A stretch of 64,000 bases of DNA from Paramagnetospirillum magneticum AMB-1 (GCF_000009985.1 NC_007626.1:4879789-4943788), one strand, 5' to 3'; shown: positions 42,451-52,075, numbered from the stretch's first letter. The notes: generated from the letters alone by a model not told the origin. Made by a program: numbers and translations.

Positions 42451-43815
42451 GCTCGGACTTTGGAGAGCTGATCCACCATTCCATCGACCTGCCGCACGTC
42501 ACCAACGGCGGAACGCAGCATCTCCGCAAACACCCGAGCCACTGCCGCCGGATCGTCCACCAGCCGAATGCTCAACGTCCGGTCAGGATTGACCACCACC
42601 TGGTGCACTAAATTCCTCACGACGAACACCACGTCCGCCTCCTGGCCCGCCCCGGCCTCGGTCGCCGTCATGCTCCTCATGCCGGACTCGATCCGATTGA
42701 CGATCCTGTCCAGTTCGGCCCCACTCACGATAACGCCCGTGTCGAGAAGGGACTTCTGATCCATCAGAGCTGAGAGAGCCGAGGCAACGCGCTGGCGTTC
42801 GGCCCTTGCCTTGTCGTTCTCGGCGACTAAGTCGGGAACGCTCGCCTCTTCCACCTTCATTGTCGCGAGCCGCCCAAGAATGGCCTGCTTTTCCTTCCAC
42901 ACCATCTCCGTCCTGGCCAGCTCTGCTTCCATCTGCTCGATATTCTGCGTGAGCTGCCGCTGGTCACGGAGCGACTGACCCATGACCAGCTCCCTGATCT
43001 TGGCCGGGCCACCGATGCGGTTCTCAATGAAGCCCTTCACCGCGGCCTTCACCTCGTTGTCCACCTTCACCATCTGGAGATACGGCCCCTTGCAAAGCTT
43101 GCCGGTTTTGCGAGCGTGGCAGACGTAGTAATGCACACCCTTGGAGTCGGTGTGGAAATAGTTCTTACCGCAGGAACCACAGACGATTTTGCTGACCAAG
43201 AGCCACGGGGTTATCGGACGGCGACCCCGTCCCTCACCGGGTGGCTGGCCAGACTTCATCCTGATCTTCTTGGCCGCCGTGGCATCGTTAAATTCTGACT
43301 CCGTAACGATTGGGCCGCCGTGGATCACGAGCTTGATCTTGTCCTTCCTCGTGGCCGACCAAAGCCAACCACAAGCGGCGCTGTTGTCCAGAACCCGAGC
43401 AACCGTTCTCGACTGCCATTCTGGAATTCCATCTACCCTGGCACCGTTCTTTTCCAGCCACGCGGTGAACGCGCCCACGCCACCATCGGCCTCTATCAAG
43501 GCCGGTCGCATTCTCCGGGTGGTGCCGTCCGGGAGAACCACCTTCACCTCGGGCGGCGGCACCCGATCTTGGTTCAGACTGCGGGCGATCTGAGTCCGCC
43601 CCATGCCGCCGGTGGTGCAGGAGCGGAAGATGCGGCGCACCGTCTCTTCCTCGCCTGGACACTTCTCCAAGGATTTGTCAGCTCGCTTCCGGTACCCGAA
43701 CGGAGCCTGGCCATTAACGAATACCCCGGTGGCCCGCTGGCGCTCTTTCGGCGGGATGGTGCGTTCCTTCATGCGCTCGATTTCTCGGGCTGCGATTGCA
43801 GACAGCACCCCCAGG
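42447..43815 (-). pseudogene. Large serine recombinase lacking its catalytic domain
   Basis: The readable protein starts within what should be the long E helix (LSAIAAREIERMKERT), continues with the recombinase domain (GVFVNGQAPFGYRKRADKS), a zinc ribbon with CGSCGKNYF and CHARKTGKLC, and a coiled-coil C-terminus (QNIEQMEAELARTE). The N-terminal resolvase domain with the nucleophilic serine is absent; upstream DNA instead reads as phage gene on the other strand. An in-frame ATG at 43772 could start a DNA-binding-only product. The stop codon lies in the left att arm, as expected for the element's own integrase. Confidence 0.82.
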
Positions 43816-43842
43816 CGGATCCGCGACCGCCAGCGGCAGGCC

Positions 43843-44100
43843 ATGTCCGCCGACGACGTGACCGTCATCAGCGATGACGAGGTGGACGAACTGGTCGCCA
43901 TGGAGCGACAGATCGCCGCCGACGCCGCCGAGAAGGAAGAAATCCGGGCCGCCGCCCGGCGGGAAGCCGAACAGCGCAAGGTCGAGGCCGAGCGGCAGGA
44001 ACGCCGCAACACCCTCGGCAACGCCGCGCCGTACCGCCGCCCGTCGTCTTTGCCGGGCGGCGGCTTGGACCTGATCCGCAAGGGCCTGGGTCATGCCTGA
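43843..44100 (+). CDS. Phage-like small protein, possibly 5'-truncated
   Basis: An 85-residue, very acidic then basic helical protein (MSADDVTVISDDEVDELVAM, then a charged coiled coil and a glycine-rich end). The frame stays open upstream to 43603, but that part runs over recombinase sequence on the other strand, so either ATG 43843 is the start or the 5' end was lost together with that of the recombinase. It leads a set of same-strand genes ending with the tape measure gene. No family recognised. Confidence 0.5.
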   Translation: MSADDVTVISDDEVDELVAMERQIAADAAEKEEIRAAARREAEQRKVEAERQERRNTLGNAAPYRRPSSLPGGGLDLIRKGLGHA

Positions 44101-44184
44101 CGTCCAGGCTACCACCTGGCCCGCGAAGCCGCCCCGCCACCACATCGGCGGGGCGTCTCTCGTTCGTATGGACGCTTCCTGGCG

Positions 44185-45072
44185 ATGACCACGACCTCGC
44201 CCACCTCCCGGATCGGACTGGCTGGCCTTGACGCCAACATGGTTGACCGCATCGAGCGGGGCGAGTTGACGCAGAAAGAGGCTGCCGACCTGTTGGGCGT
44301 AAAGAAGCAGGCCGTCAATAAGAAGCTGAAAGAGCTTCGAGAGCAGGCGGGAGCTACTACCCCAGCGCCCGCACCGGCCAAGGCCCTTCCAGCCCCGGCG
44401 GATCGCGCTCCAGAGTCCCAAGCGCAGCCTGGGGCCGCTGCGTTACCGGCGTCCTCTCGTATTCAGGAAGCGGATGCGCTTGAGGCCGAAATCGAGAAAT
44501 GGGCCAAAATTGGGGGCGATGCATGGCAAGGGCTCGCCATCGGTTATGCGACCCTCATAGGTCAAACGAACCTTTTTCTAAAAAAAAGCATCGAAAACGG
44601 TGGGCCGGGGCCGGTCGCCATGAATGGTATGGTCCGGGCGCTCCGCGAGAGCGAAGAGGGCCTTCGTCGGCTCGGGCTACTGCCCGCCATCGCCGGTGGG
44701 AACCAGGGCAGCGACCAGCCCGTCGGTTTGGTCATCACCGTTCTCAGTCCTGACGAGGAAGACGAGATCCGAGCCGAGATTGCCGAGCGGGCTGGGGCGG
44801 ATCTGACGAAAGAAACCCTGCCGTCAGCCCCACCGCCCCCGGTCACTCCTGGTCGGCCCGTCGCCCTGATCGACCGACTGCCCGAGGCCAAGGACTTCGA
44901 GGCATGGATTGCCGCCATGCTTCACATGAGGGGTGCCGCATGGCTGCGTCAGATCGTGGCCGCCCTCGGCGGCCAGACCGCCCACAGCAAGGATCAATTG
45001 GCATCGGAGTTAATGCGACTCACTTGCGGCGACCCCCAGCGCCTTCAGCACCTTGTAGGAGAGCCCGCATGA
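44185..45072 (+). CDS. Helix-turn-helix phage-type protein
   Basis: A 295-residue protein with an N-terminal helix-turn-helix (DRIERGELTQKEAADLLGVK near residue 21), an alanine/proline linker, a helical centre (EIEKWAKIGGDAWQGLAIGY) and a charged C-terminal region. The layout recalls phage DNA-binding proteins such as small terminase subunits, but no terminase large subunit is present and the assignment is a guess. It overlaps the next gene by ATGA. Confidence 0.55.
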   Translation: MTTTSPTSRIGLAGLDANMVDRIERGELTQKEAADLLGVKKQAVNKKLKELREQAGATTPAPAPAKALPAPADRAPESQAQPGAAALPASSRIQEADALEAEIEKWAKIGGDAWQGLAIGYATLIGQTNLFLKKSIENGGPGPVAMNGMVRALRESEEGLRRLGLLPAIAGGNQGSDQPVGLVITVLSPDEEDEIRAEIAERAGADLTKETLPSAPPPPVTPGRPVALIDRLPEAKDFEAWIAAMLHMRGAAWLRQIVAALGGQTAHSKDQLASELMRLTCGDPQRLQHLVGEPA

Positions 45073-45389
45073 TCCCCGAAGAAAGACTCCTCTGGTCGGC
45101 GATCATCGCCCAGGCCGTCAAGGACGCCCGAGGCGAGAGCAGCACCAACACCGGCTCTCTCCCCTGGCCGGAATATGACGCCAAGTCGGAAGCCCTTGCC
45201 TGGATATTCGGCGACGACACGGGCTTTGAAGCGGCCTGCGACTTCGCGGACACGCATCCCGAGTGGGTTCGGCGGATGGTCTTTGCAACGCCATGTCGCC
45301 TCCCTCGTCGAGCCGCAGGCGGGTGGAAAGCCCGGAAGGCATGCCTTCCCTCTCCCGACATCTCCATGCCCACGGCCTTGGCCGCATAA
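45069..45389 (+). CDS. Small phage-like protein, 106 residues
   Basis: Starts MIPEERLLWSAIIAQAVKDA and contains a helical region DAKSEALAWIFGDDTGFEAA with an aromatic/acidic pattern, then a less ordered tail. The start overlaps the preceding stop (ATGA) and the tape measure gene follows after 21 bases, so all three are in one operon. I recall similar short proteins in alphaproteobacterial prophages but cannot name a function. Confidence 0.55.
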   Translation: MIPEERLLWSAIIAQAVKDARGESSTNTGSLPWPEYDAKSEALAWIFGDDTGFEAACDFADTHPEWVRRMVFATPCRLPRRAAGGWKARKACLPSPDISMPTALAA

Positions 45390-45410
45390 CCAACAAGAAG
45401 GGTAACGACC

Positions 45411-48400
45411 ATGAAGCTCGTCAGCGTCCTTGACCTCGACACCAGTTCCTTCCAGGCCGGATTGAAGACGGCGGACAACGCCGTCCGCGTCTTCGAGCGG
45501 TCCATCGGCAGCAGCTCCACCGCCATCAAGGACTTTGCCACGCTGCTGGGCGGCATCGGCCTTACCCGCATGGCCGGTGAAGCGGTCATGGCCGGTGACG
45601 AGATGATGAACCTCCAGCGGAAGCTGTCGGTCATCGCCAACAGCCTGAACGAGCTGGCGAAGGCGCAGGGCCGCGCCAACGAGGCCACCTACGACAACGC
45701 CAAGGTCTATGCCGGGCTCCGCGACATGGCGATGGAGACGGGCACCTCCATCAAGTCGCTGTCCCAGATTTACGTCCAGACCATCCCGGTCGCCACCGCC
45801 CTCGGCGTGAGCGTCGAGACCGTCAACAAGGTCATCAAGGGCACGGTCGGCGCGGCCGCCATGATGGGGGCCTCCCATGTCGAGCTGGAGCGGTCGTTCG
45901 TCGCCATCCGTCAGGTCATTGGCAAGAACCAGCTCCAGATGGAGGAGCTGAAGCGTCAGTTGGGCGAGGCCCTGCCCAACGCTATGGTCATCACCGCGAA
46001 GGGCCTTACCCGCATCGCCAACGAGTCCCCCGACGTGGCCCGCCGCCTCGACCAGATCGCCGGGAAGGCGAAGATCACCACCGTGGAGCTGAACAACCTC
46101 GTCACCACCGGCAAGATCGACGGCAAGCTGTTTGCCGAAGCCTGGGCCGCCGGGACCGAGGAGTTCCAGAAGTACGCCGAAGCCCGCTCCAAGACCCTCT
46201 CCGGCCAGATGGTCAACTTCAAGACCGTCATGGAGTCCAACTCGGGCATGTTCATGTCCGACAGCGGGATCAACACCGCCCTCGGCGTGGCCCTCAAGCA
46301 CGCGAACGACAACATCGACGCCTGGATGAAGGTGCAGGTGGCGAAGGCCCAGGCCAACGGGCAGGTGTTCATCAACAGCTTCCTCAACGTGGGCGACGGC
46401 ATCGCCAAGCACCTCGACCAGACCCAGGACTTCCACTCTCAGATCGGCGGCACCGTCGCCGCCGTGGCCGACACCACGTTGAGGGGGGCCGAGTCCTTCT
46501 GGCGAAACTTCCCGCCCGAGGTCCGCGAGATCGGGCTGGTGGGCATGCTGTTCCTCGGCAAGAACCGTCTCGGCCTCCCCGGCGTCCTTGCGGGCCTGAC
46601 CGTTCGCGGTGCGGGCTTCCTGACCGCGTTCGGCCTCGGCCTGCTGGACGAGATCATGCCCGAGCGGGCAATGGCGAAGGGCTTCAAATGGGGGTACGAC
46701 CTGATCGCGGAGATGGTCGATGGAGCCAAGACCGGCCTGTCGCAAGTCGGCCCGGCCCTGTCCGACGACATCTCCAAGCTGTTCGACCGTCGCCACCGCC
46801 TGATCCAGTCGCCCCTCACCCTTGCCAACGACAGCGCCCAAGCCCCCGCCGGTCAGTCCTATGACGACACGAGGAACGCCAGGGCGAAGGCCATGGACGA
46901 GGCGAAGCGGAAGGACACCGCCAAGTTTGTGGGCGGCAATCTCTCCAGGGCCATGGACGAGGCCCAAGACGCCCTCGACTACCTCACCTTCTACCAGAAG
47001 AAATACGAGGACATGGGCGACGCCGGAAAGGCGTTCGGCAAGGTCGTCGGAGCCGGTGCCAACATCGCGGACTCCTGGATCGAGTGGACCACCAGCCTGG
47101 GCGGCCTGCTGGGTGATGGCGTCCGCATGTTCGAGCCCGACGAGGGCATCCGGGCGACCCAGAAGTTCCAGCACGCCTACTCCGACTGGAAGGCCAAGTT
47201 CCTCAAGGACTTCTCCGAAACCACCATGGCGCTCAAGGCCATGTCGGAAGGCGGCGGCCTGATCGAAGACATGCGCCCCTCTGGTGCCCTTCGCAACACC
47301 GCCATGGAGCAATTGCGCCTGGGCAACCAGGCCGTCTCCCTCTACGGCCAGTCCCTCGCCCAGTCCGATCCCTCGGCCAAGATCATGTCGGATCTTGAGC
47401 GCCGGATGAGCCGCATCCGCGAGATCGACCATGACCTGAAGCTCAATTCCGGCACCTCCCTGGAGGAGGGCTGGGACGCCCTTCCGCAGTTCCGCGACCG
47501 GGGCATTACCGGCGCTCGCATGGCCGAAGTCTCGGCGGTGTTCCAGGGCACCATGTCCGAGGCGGCCAAGCCCGCCCAGCGCGACACGCTCTCCGACACC
47601 ATCGCCGCCAACGAGAAGCAGATGGGCGTCTTCGCCAAGATGGCCGATTGGGTCGAGAACTCGGCGGACGTGCCCGACAGTGCCAAGCAGCAGTTCCGGG
47701 ACACCCTCGGGCAGGCGATGGAACGGTTCGGGCGTCAGCTCTCCATCACCCTCGACCAAGTCAAGGAAGCCGAGATCGGCAAGCTGACCTTCGAGGCCAG
47801 GAAGACCGAAGGCCGGGCCGTCGCCATCGAGCGCAGCTACCAGGAAGCCGAGACGGCCTATGTGGAGCGCCAACTGGCGAAGCTCGACAAGACCGGCACC
47901 ATGCAGAAGGTGGTGGACGCCCGCGCCGCCCGAGAGCGGAAGGAGATCGAGACCGGCGCCCGTGATCCGGCGGCCACCGCCAACACCCTCTCCGATACCG
48001 ACCTGGACGCCAAGCGCAAGCAGGGCGCCAGGATGCGCCAGCAGTTCAGCCAGCAGCAACAGGCCCTCTCCCTGACCACCTACGAGGGCGACCGCGTGTT
48101 CGCGGCGACGTTCGCCAACCAGCAGGCCCTCATGGAGATGGGCTTGATGCAGAAGGCCGGTTATCGCGGGCTGCTGGGCGATGGCCGGGAACGGCAAGTT
48201 CAGCTCGCCACCGAGCAGGCCAAGCTGGAGTTGGAGCTGCACGACCGAGACTCCTACCGGGCCGCCCTGATCGACCAGGAGATGACCAAGCTCCGGCAGG
48301 AAGAGAAGACCCTTCGCCTCCAGTTGGAGGTGTATGCCAATGACGGCCACCGCGAGCAGATCATCCGCAACGAGATGGCGAAGCTGGATCTGGAGATGGC

Positions 48401-50000
48401 GAAGCTGGCCGAGGAACGCGCCCTCTATTCCAGCCCCGAATACCGGGCCAAGCTCGACGCCTCAACCCACGCCAAGGCCGCCCTGCAACTGACCAAGACC
48501 CAGGACGAGACCCGGCTCATGGGTACCGGCCAGTACCGCAACGACACCCAGAGGCAGGCGTATGCCGAGCTGGCCCGCGACGCCCAGAAGCTCCGCAACG
48601 AGATCGACCTGATGCGGACGGGCGAATGGCAGCGGAACGACATGGCGAAGGCCCGGCTCGACCTGGAGCGACAGATCGAGCAGGTCTACCAGGACCAGCG
48701 CCGGTACCAGACTGCGGCTTTCGTGTCCGAGATGAACCGGCTCGACATCGAGAAGGCCCGCGTCTCCAACCTGGACAAGGCCCGCACCAACTCGAACATG
48801 GAGAGCCCCGAGTATCAGGCCGTCCAGCACCAGTCCAATCTGTTGGACCTGAAGCGCCAGGAGGTGCAGCTCCAGCAGCAGCTCTACAGCATGCAGGATG
48901 CCGCCTATGGGGCCATGCTGAACTCCAACACGGCCCTCCAGGGGCGCGTCGAGATGATGCAGCTCCTCAACAGCTACACCATGAGCTTCACCCAGTACAT
49001 GCAGACCGGAGCCGCGTCCGCCGTCCGCACGTTCACCGACACCATGTCCAACGGCATCGTCCAGGTCATCACCGGCCAGAAGAAGATGAAGTCCCTCTTT
49101 CAGGACATCGCCCAGTTGATCGTGGGCGGCCTGATCAAGGCCGTGATCGAGTTCGGGGTCCGTATGCTGGTGGCCACCGCCCTCTCCAAGATGTTCGGCA
49201 TGGAGCTGAACCAGAACTCCGAGCAGAGCGTTGCCGCCATCGGCGTGACGACGGCGGCCAGTGTCGCCTCCCTGGCTGTCACCACTGCCGGCGGTATGCT
49301 GGCGGCCTCCATGCTGGCCGAAGCCTGGGCGCTCCCGGCCATCCTCGCCTCCATCGCCACCTTCGGGGCCGCCGCGGTGGTCGGCACGGCGTCATTCCTT
49401 GGTGCCCTGGCCGTCTCCCAGATGGCGGTGGCGGGCGTCAAGGGCATCGGCAGTGCCATGGGCGAGGGCGGCCTTGCCAACGCTGGGGCGAACTCCGACA
49501 TCGCCGGTTCGCCCGGCATGATGGAAGCCTTTGGCGGCTCCTTCCACACCGGCGGCATCTTCGAGGCCAATGGCAGCTCCAACACCTCGTTCGGCGGAAC
49601 CAAGCTGGCCTCCGACGAGGGGTATGCCCTGCTCCAGCATGGTGAAATGATCGTTCCCACCAAGAACGTGGCGGCGACCGTGGCGGCCATGAAGATGAGC
49701 GGTATTCCTCTCCCCGAAGGGGTCTATCACAACGGCGGCATCTTCGGTAATTCAGCTCCCTTCGGGGCGCTGGAGAGCAACTGGCAAACGCCCAATGCCA
49801 GCGACCTTACCACCCCTGGCATGAGCGACATGTCGCCGTCGGTCGTCCATCGCCCCTTGGCGATCAACGTCATCTCCGTACTCGACCCCGCCGAGGTGGA
49901 TCGACATATCGCCAGGAACCCCAACGCCACTCTGGCGGCAGTCAGCATGGACTACCGCAACAACGGGGTGATGCGGAAGATGATCCGACAGGGCCGATAG
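45411..50000 (+). CDS. Phage tail tape measure protein
   Basis: A 1529-residue protein that would set tail length and occupy the tail tube. The first 250 residues match the tape-measure N-terminal domain (SLSQIYVQTIPVATALGVSV, QLQMEELKRQLGEALPNAMV). A long charged, glutamine-rich helical middle follows. Near residues 1233-1260 and 1280-1350 lie hydrophobic stretches, preceded by MSNGIVQVITGQKKMKSLFQ as in lambda-type tape measure C-termini, then a glycine-rich end. It is intact, with AAGGG before the start. No downstream tail-tip genes are present. Confidence 0.88.
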   Translation: MKLVSVLDLDTSSFQAGLKTADNAVRVFERSIGSSSTAIKDFATLLGGIGLTRMAGEAVMAGDEMMNLQRKLSVIANSLNELAKAQGRANEATYDNAKVYAGLRDMAMETGTSIKSLSQIYVQTIPVATALGVSVETVNKVIKGTVGAAAMMGASHVELERSFVAIRQVIGKNQLQMEELKRQLGEALPNAMVITAKGLTRIANESPDVARRLDQIAGKAKITTVELNNLVTTGKIDGKLFAEAWAAGTEEFQKYAEARSKTLSGQMVNFKTVMESNSGMFMSDSGINTALGVALKHANDNIDAWMKVQVAKAQANGQVFINSFLNVGDGIAKHLDQTQDFHSQIGGTVAAVADTTLRGAESFWRNFPPEVREIGLVGMLFLGKNRLGLPGVLAGLTVRGAGFLTAFGLGLLDEIMPERAMAKGFKWGYDLIAEMVDGAKTGLSQVGPALSDDISKLFDRRHRLIQSPLTLANDSAQAPAGQSYDDTRNARAKAMDEAKRKDTAKFVGGNLSRAMDEAQDALDYLTFYQKKYEDMGDAGKAFGKVVGAGANIADSWIEWTTSLGGLLGDGVRMFEPDEGIRATQKFQHAYSDWKAKFLKDFSETTMALKAMSEGGGLIEDMRPSGALRNTAMEQLRLGNQAVSLYGQSLAQSDPSAKIMSDLERRMSRIREIDHDLKLNSGTSLEEGWDALPQFRDRGITGARMAEVSAVFQGTMSEAAKPAQRDTLSDTIAANEKQMGVFAKMADWVENSADVPDSAKQQFRDTLGQAMERFGRQLSITLDQVKEAEIGKLTFEARKTEGRAVAIERSYQEAETAYVERQLAKLDKTGTMQKVVDARAARERKEIETGARDPAATANTLSDTDLDAKRKQGARMRQQFSQQQQALSLTTYEGDRVFAATFANQQALMEMGLMQKAGYRGLLGDGRERQVQLATEQAKLELELHDRDSYRAALIDQEMTKLRQEEKTLRLQLEVYANDGHREQIIRNEMAKLDLEMAKLAEERALYSSPEYRAKLDASTHAKAALQLTKTQDETRLMGTGQYRNDTQRQAYAELARDAQKLRNEIDLMRTGEWQRNDMAKARLDLERQIEQVYQDQRRYQTAAFVSEMNRLDIEKARVSNLDKARTNSNMESPEYQAVQHQSNLLDLKRQEVQLQQQLYSMQDAAYGAMLNSNTALQGRVEMMQLLNSYTMSFTQYMQTGAASAVRTFTDTMSNGIVQVITGQKKMKSLFQDIAQLIVGGLIKAVIEFGVRMLVATALSKMFGMELNQNSEQSVAAIGVTTAASVASLAVTTAGGMLAASMLAEAWALPAILASIATFGAAAVVGTASFLGALAVSQMAVAGVKGIGSAMGEGGLANAGANSDIAGSPGMMEAFGGSFHTGGIFEANGSSNTSFGGTKLASDEGYALLQHGEMIVPTKNVAATVAAMKMSGIPLPEGVYHNGGIFGNSAPFGALESNWQTPNASDLTTPGMSDMSPSVVHRPLAINVISVLDPAEVDRHIARNPNATLAAVSMDYRNNGVMRKMIRQGR

Positions 50001-50015
50001 TATCCCGGCCATCGC

Positions 50016-50249
50016 TTAAGCGTACTTCACGCTTCCGGTCTTGCCGCACTTGGGACACGTCGGCTTGAGTGCAGCAAGGAGATCCTCGGGCATCTCCTTG
50101 CTGCTGGTTATGGTCAGGCTGCCCCCGCTGAAACCGTCGAGGCTGTAGCACTCCCACAAGCTGCTAAATGGCTGGTCGTTCTCCGAACACCTCAGATAGC
50201 CCTCGTGCCCGCATTCACAAACGATGGGCTCCTTCGTCCTCGTTGTCAT
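50016..50249 (-). CDS. Small zinc-ribbon protein, 77 residues
   Basis: MTTRTKEPIVCECGHEGYLR and a C-terminal CPKCGKTGS supply two cysteine pairs that would bind one zinc. The middle is polar with a serine/glycine-rich loop. Such proteins are common phage or plasmid accessories of unknown role. It converges with the tape measure gene, 15 bases apart. Confidence 0.6.
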   Translation of the reverse strand: MTTRTKEPIVCECGHEGYLRCSENDQPFSSLWECYSLDGFSGGSLTITSSKEMPEDLLAALKPTCPKCGKTGSVKYA

Positions 50250-50355
50250 CTGCCCCCTCCTTCATGCACATGGCCCGCCCTTCAATGTACAGGAACACCG
50301 AGATCGCGGATAGGTAGGGAAGTCGAGATCGCGCCGCAAGCATGGCGAGAGGCGG

Positions 50356-50637
50356 TTACCTCGGCATCGTGATGCCCGGCACCCGGTCATAGGTAGGCTT
50401 GTTCAGATCGGGCCAGAACCGATAGCCGCCGGTTCCGTCCGGCACCAGCCGCCCTTGGCGCTCCCAGCCCCTGTAGACCTCATAGCTCCCGTCCTGGCGA
50501 CCGCTGGGCCGAACCTCGACCTGTCGCTCATGCCTGAACAGGTCGGGCACCACCGGCTTGGGCCTGTCCTCGGCCATGACGCCGGACGACACCGACAGCA
50601 CCAGCATGGAGACGAAGATCATCCGCAAGGTATCCAT
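50356..50637 (-). CDS. Small secreted protein, 93 residues
   Basis: ATG 50637 follows GGAGG by 5 bases and opens with a signal peptide MDTLRMIFVSMLVLSVSSGV, cleavage likely after VMA. The mature part is polar and basic, with repeated aromatic-glycine turns (GRQDGSYEVYRGWERQGRL). No family recognised. It is divergent from the small serine recombinase gene, sharing the upstream region with the 40-bp dyad. Confidence 0.6.
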   Translation of the reverse strand: MDTLRMIFVSMLVLSVSSGVMAEDRPKPVVPDLFRHERQVEVRPSGRQDGSYEVYRGWERQGRLVPDGTGGYRFWPDLNKPTYDRVPGITMPR

Positions 50638-50737
50638 GTAGACCTCCATAAGCAGCTCCGCGCCATGATCGCTCCAGACTACAGGTATTCGCAAGACTAA
50701 CCGCAATCATAGCGGGTTCCCAGCATGGAAAATACCT

Positions 50738-50777
50738 GTCATACAAACAGTCAACGAGCGTTGATAGTTTGTATGAC
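50738..50777. promoter_or_regulatory. 40-bp dyad upstream of the small serine recombinase
   Basis: Two 19-base arms (50738-50756 and 50759-50777) around a central AG pair at 17 of 19 positions; the outer arms GTCATACAAAC are exact. It ends 14 bases before the recombinase start. This is the form of a resolvase binding or crossover site, or of an autoregulatory operator. Confidence 0.7.
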
Positions 50778-50791
50778 CAAGGAGAACGAAG

Positions 50792-51457
50792 ATGGCGACC
50801 GGCAAATTCATTGCTTACTACCGCGTCTCGACCGACAAGCAGGGCAAGTCTGGTCTGGGCCTTGAAGCTCAACAGGCCGCCGTCCGCGCCTACCTCAACG
50901 GCGGTGATTGGGATCTGCTGGCCGAGTACACCGAGATCGAGAGCGGCAAACGTGCAGATCGTCCCCAGCTCGCCCAGGCGCTCAAGGCCGCCAAGAAGGC
51001 CGGGGCCGTGCTGGTCATCGCCAAGCTGGATCGCCTCGCCCGCAACGTCGCGTTCATCGCCAACATGATGGAGGCCGGTGTGGACTTCGTGGCCTGCGAC
51101 AACCCGCACGCCAACCGCCTGACCTTGCACATCCTGGCGGCGGTGGCCGAGGATGAGGCTCGGCGCATCTCTGAGCGCACTGTTGCCGCTCTCCAGGCCG
51201 CCAAAGCTCGCGGCAAGGCTCTGGGTGGCCGTCGCACTGAAGGCCAGTATGAGGCCAGTTCCGCAACGCGCATGGCTGCTGCCGATCTTCTGGCCGCGAA
51301 CGTGAGGCCCATCATCTCCAGCATCCAGGCGTCCGGCGTCACGTCCTATGCGGCCATTGCCGACGTGCTGAACACCAGGGGCATCAAGACGGCCCGTGGC
51401 GGTCAGTGGCATGCCAGCTCTGTCCGCAACGTCGTGCTCCGCAGCGCCCAGGCGTAG
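50792..51457 (+). CDS. Small serine recombinase (resolvase/invertase family)
   Basis: A complete 221-residue recombinase. FIAYYRVSTDKQGKSGLGLE near residue 5 contains the Y-x-R-x-S motif with the catalytic serine; VLVIAKLDRLARNVAFI carries the conserved arginines; AEDEARRISERTVAALQAAK is the E helix. A C-terminal DNA-binding region (SYAAIADVLNTRGIKTARGG) completes it. AAGGAGAACGAAG precedes ATG 50792. It could act at the dyad just upstream. Whether it moves element 1 is unknown; the element's ends look made for the truncated large recombinase. Confidence 0.92.
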   Translation: MATGKFIAYYRVSTDKQGKSGLGLEAQQAAVRAYLNGGDWDLLAEYTEIESGKRADRPQLAQALKAAKKAGAVLVIAKLDRLARNVAFIANMMEAGVDFVACDNPHANRLTLHILAAVAEDEARRISERTVAALQAAKARGKALGGRRTEGQYEASSATRMAAADLLAANVRPIISSIQASGVTSYAAIADVLNTRGIKTARGGQWHASSVRNVVLRSAQA

Positions 51458-51467
51458 GCCAAGCAAA

Positions 51468-51494
51468 AGGCCGCCGGAGCGTCCCCGGCGGCCT
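51468..51494 (+). terminator. Hairpin after the small serine recombinase gene
   Basis: A perfect 10-bp stem AGGCCGCCGG (51468-51477) with CCGGCGGCCT (51485-51494), beginning 10 bases after the stop. No T run follows; a second small CCGAG/CTCGG stem lies just beyond. Confidence 0.5.
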
Positions 51495-51529
51495 GCTGGT
51501 CAACCCCGAGTCAACCTCGGGTCAACTCG

Positions 51530-51718
51530 TCACGCTGCGATGGCCGCGACATGGCGACCGCCACCGGCCAGCTCAACGACGGTCACGTCGGTAACGCTCT
51601 TGTCGTCAAAGCCGAACGAGCCGCGCTCGATCATCTCAAGAAGAAGATCAACACGTTCAGCGCTCGTCAGGTTCGTATCGTTGAAGCGGTCGTCGCAGAA
51701 GAAGATAGCAAACTTCAT
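51530..51718 (-). CDS. Small uncharacterised protein, 62 residues
   Basis: Begins MKFAIFFCDDRFNDTNLTSA, acidic, without membrane segment. AGAGG lies upstream at workable distance from ATG 51718, which is why this strand is preferred over an overlapping open frame on the plus strand. No family recognised. Confidence 0.45.
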   Translation of the reverse strand: MKFAIFFCDDRFNDTNLTSAERVDLLLEMIERGSFGFDDKSVTDVTVVELAGGGRHVAAIAA

Positions 51719-52075
51719 GGCATATACCTCTCTAATGAAGATGTGTTCTTGTTGTGCATGCCTTCTATCAGAGCAAAGGCATAGCCGCAAATAAGCGCAC
51801 ACTTACTTATGTCACGACAGCATCGTCTGCTGCATAACTTGATGAAAATGTCAATGTGTTTAATTTTTTCTTGAGCGAATATTTGCGTACCGTGATCTCG
51901 AGGGCGCACCCCGGCCCATGAAGGGGTCAGCGGATAAAAAAGAGGGTGGGTGGTACCGGCCGGAGGGTGGTCCTCTCATTGCCCGGCCCATGTCGAAAAC
52001 GGTCAACCTGCTGGTGGCTGGATATGGATCTGAACCCCGGTCCAGACCGGCTCGAAGTCCAGATCCATGGCGCAC
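51719..52075. other. Gap of 357 bases with a 3' hairpin
   Basis: No convincing gene. An A/T-rich stretch near 51840-51890 contrasts with the GC-rich surroundings and contains TTGACA on the minus strand (51850-51855), a possible -35 for the 62-residue gene without a good -10. At 52024-52068 a 9-bp stem ATGGATCTG/CAGATCCAT lies directly after the next minus-strand gene and could end its message. Confidence 0.4.

Noticed and set aside
43816..44081. N-terminal 90 residues of the large recombinase frame
   Set aside because: They are arginine/serine-rich shadow sequence of the plus-strand phage gene, with no resolvase motifs, so the protein is treated as truncated.
45045..48350. Very long open frame (1101 codons) antisense to the tape measure gene
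   Set aside because: It mirrors the codon structure of the GC-rich sense gene, has histidine/glycine/leucine-rich composition without domain logic, and no ribosome binding site. It is a shadow.
50792..51457. Idea that the small serine recombinase is the missing catalytic half of the large one
   Set aside because: It has its own complete E helix and DNA-binding C-terminus and is 7 kb away on the other strand. It is a stand-alone enzyme.
51551..51784. Plus-strand frame of 77 codons opposite the 62-residue gene
   Set aside because: It lacks a ribosome binding site, while the minus-strand frame has one at correct spacing. Neither has a known family, so the call stays uncertain.
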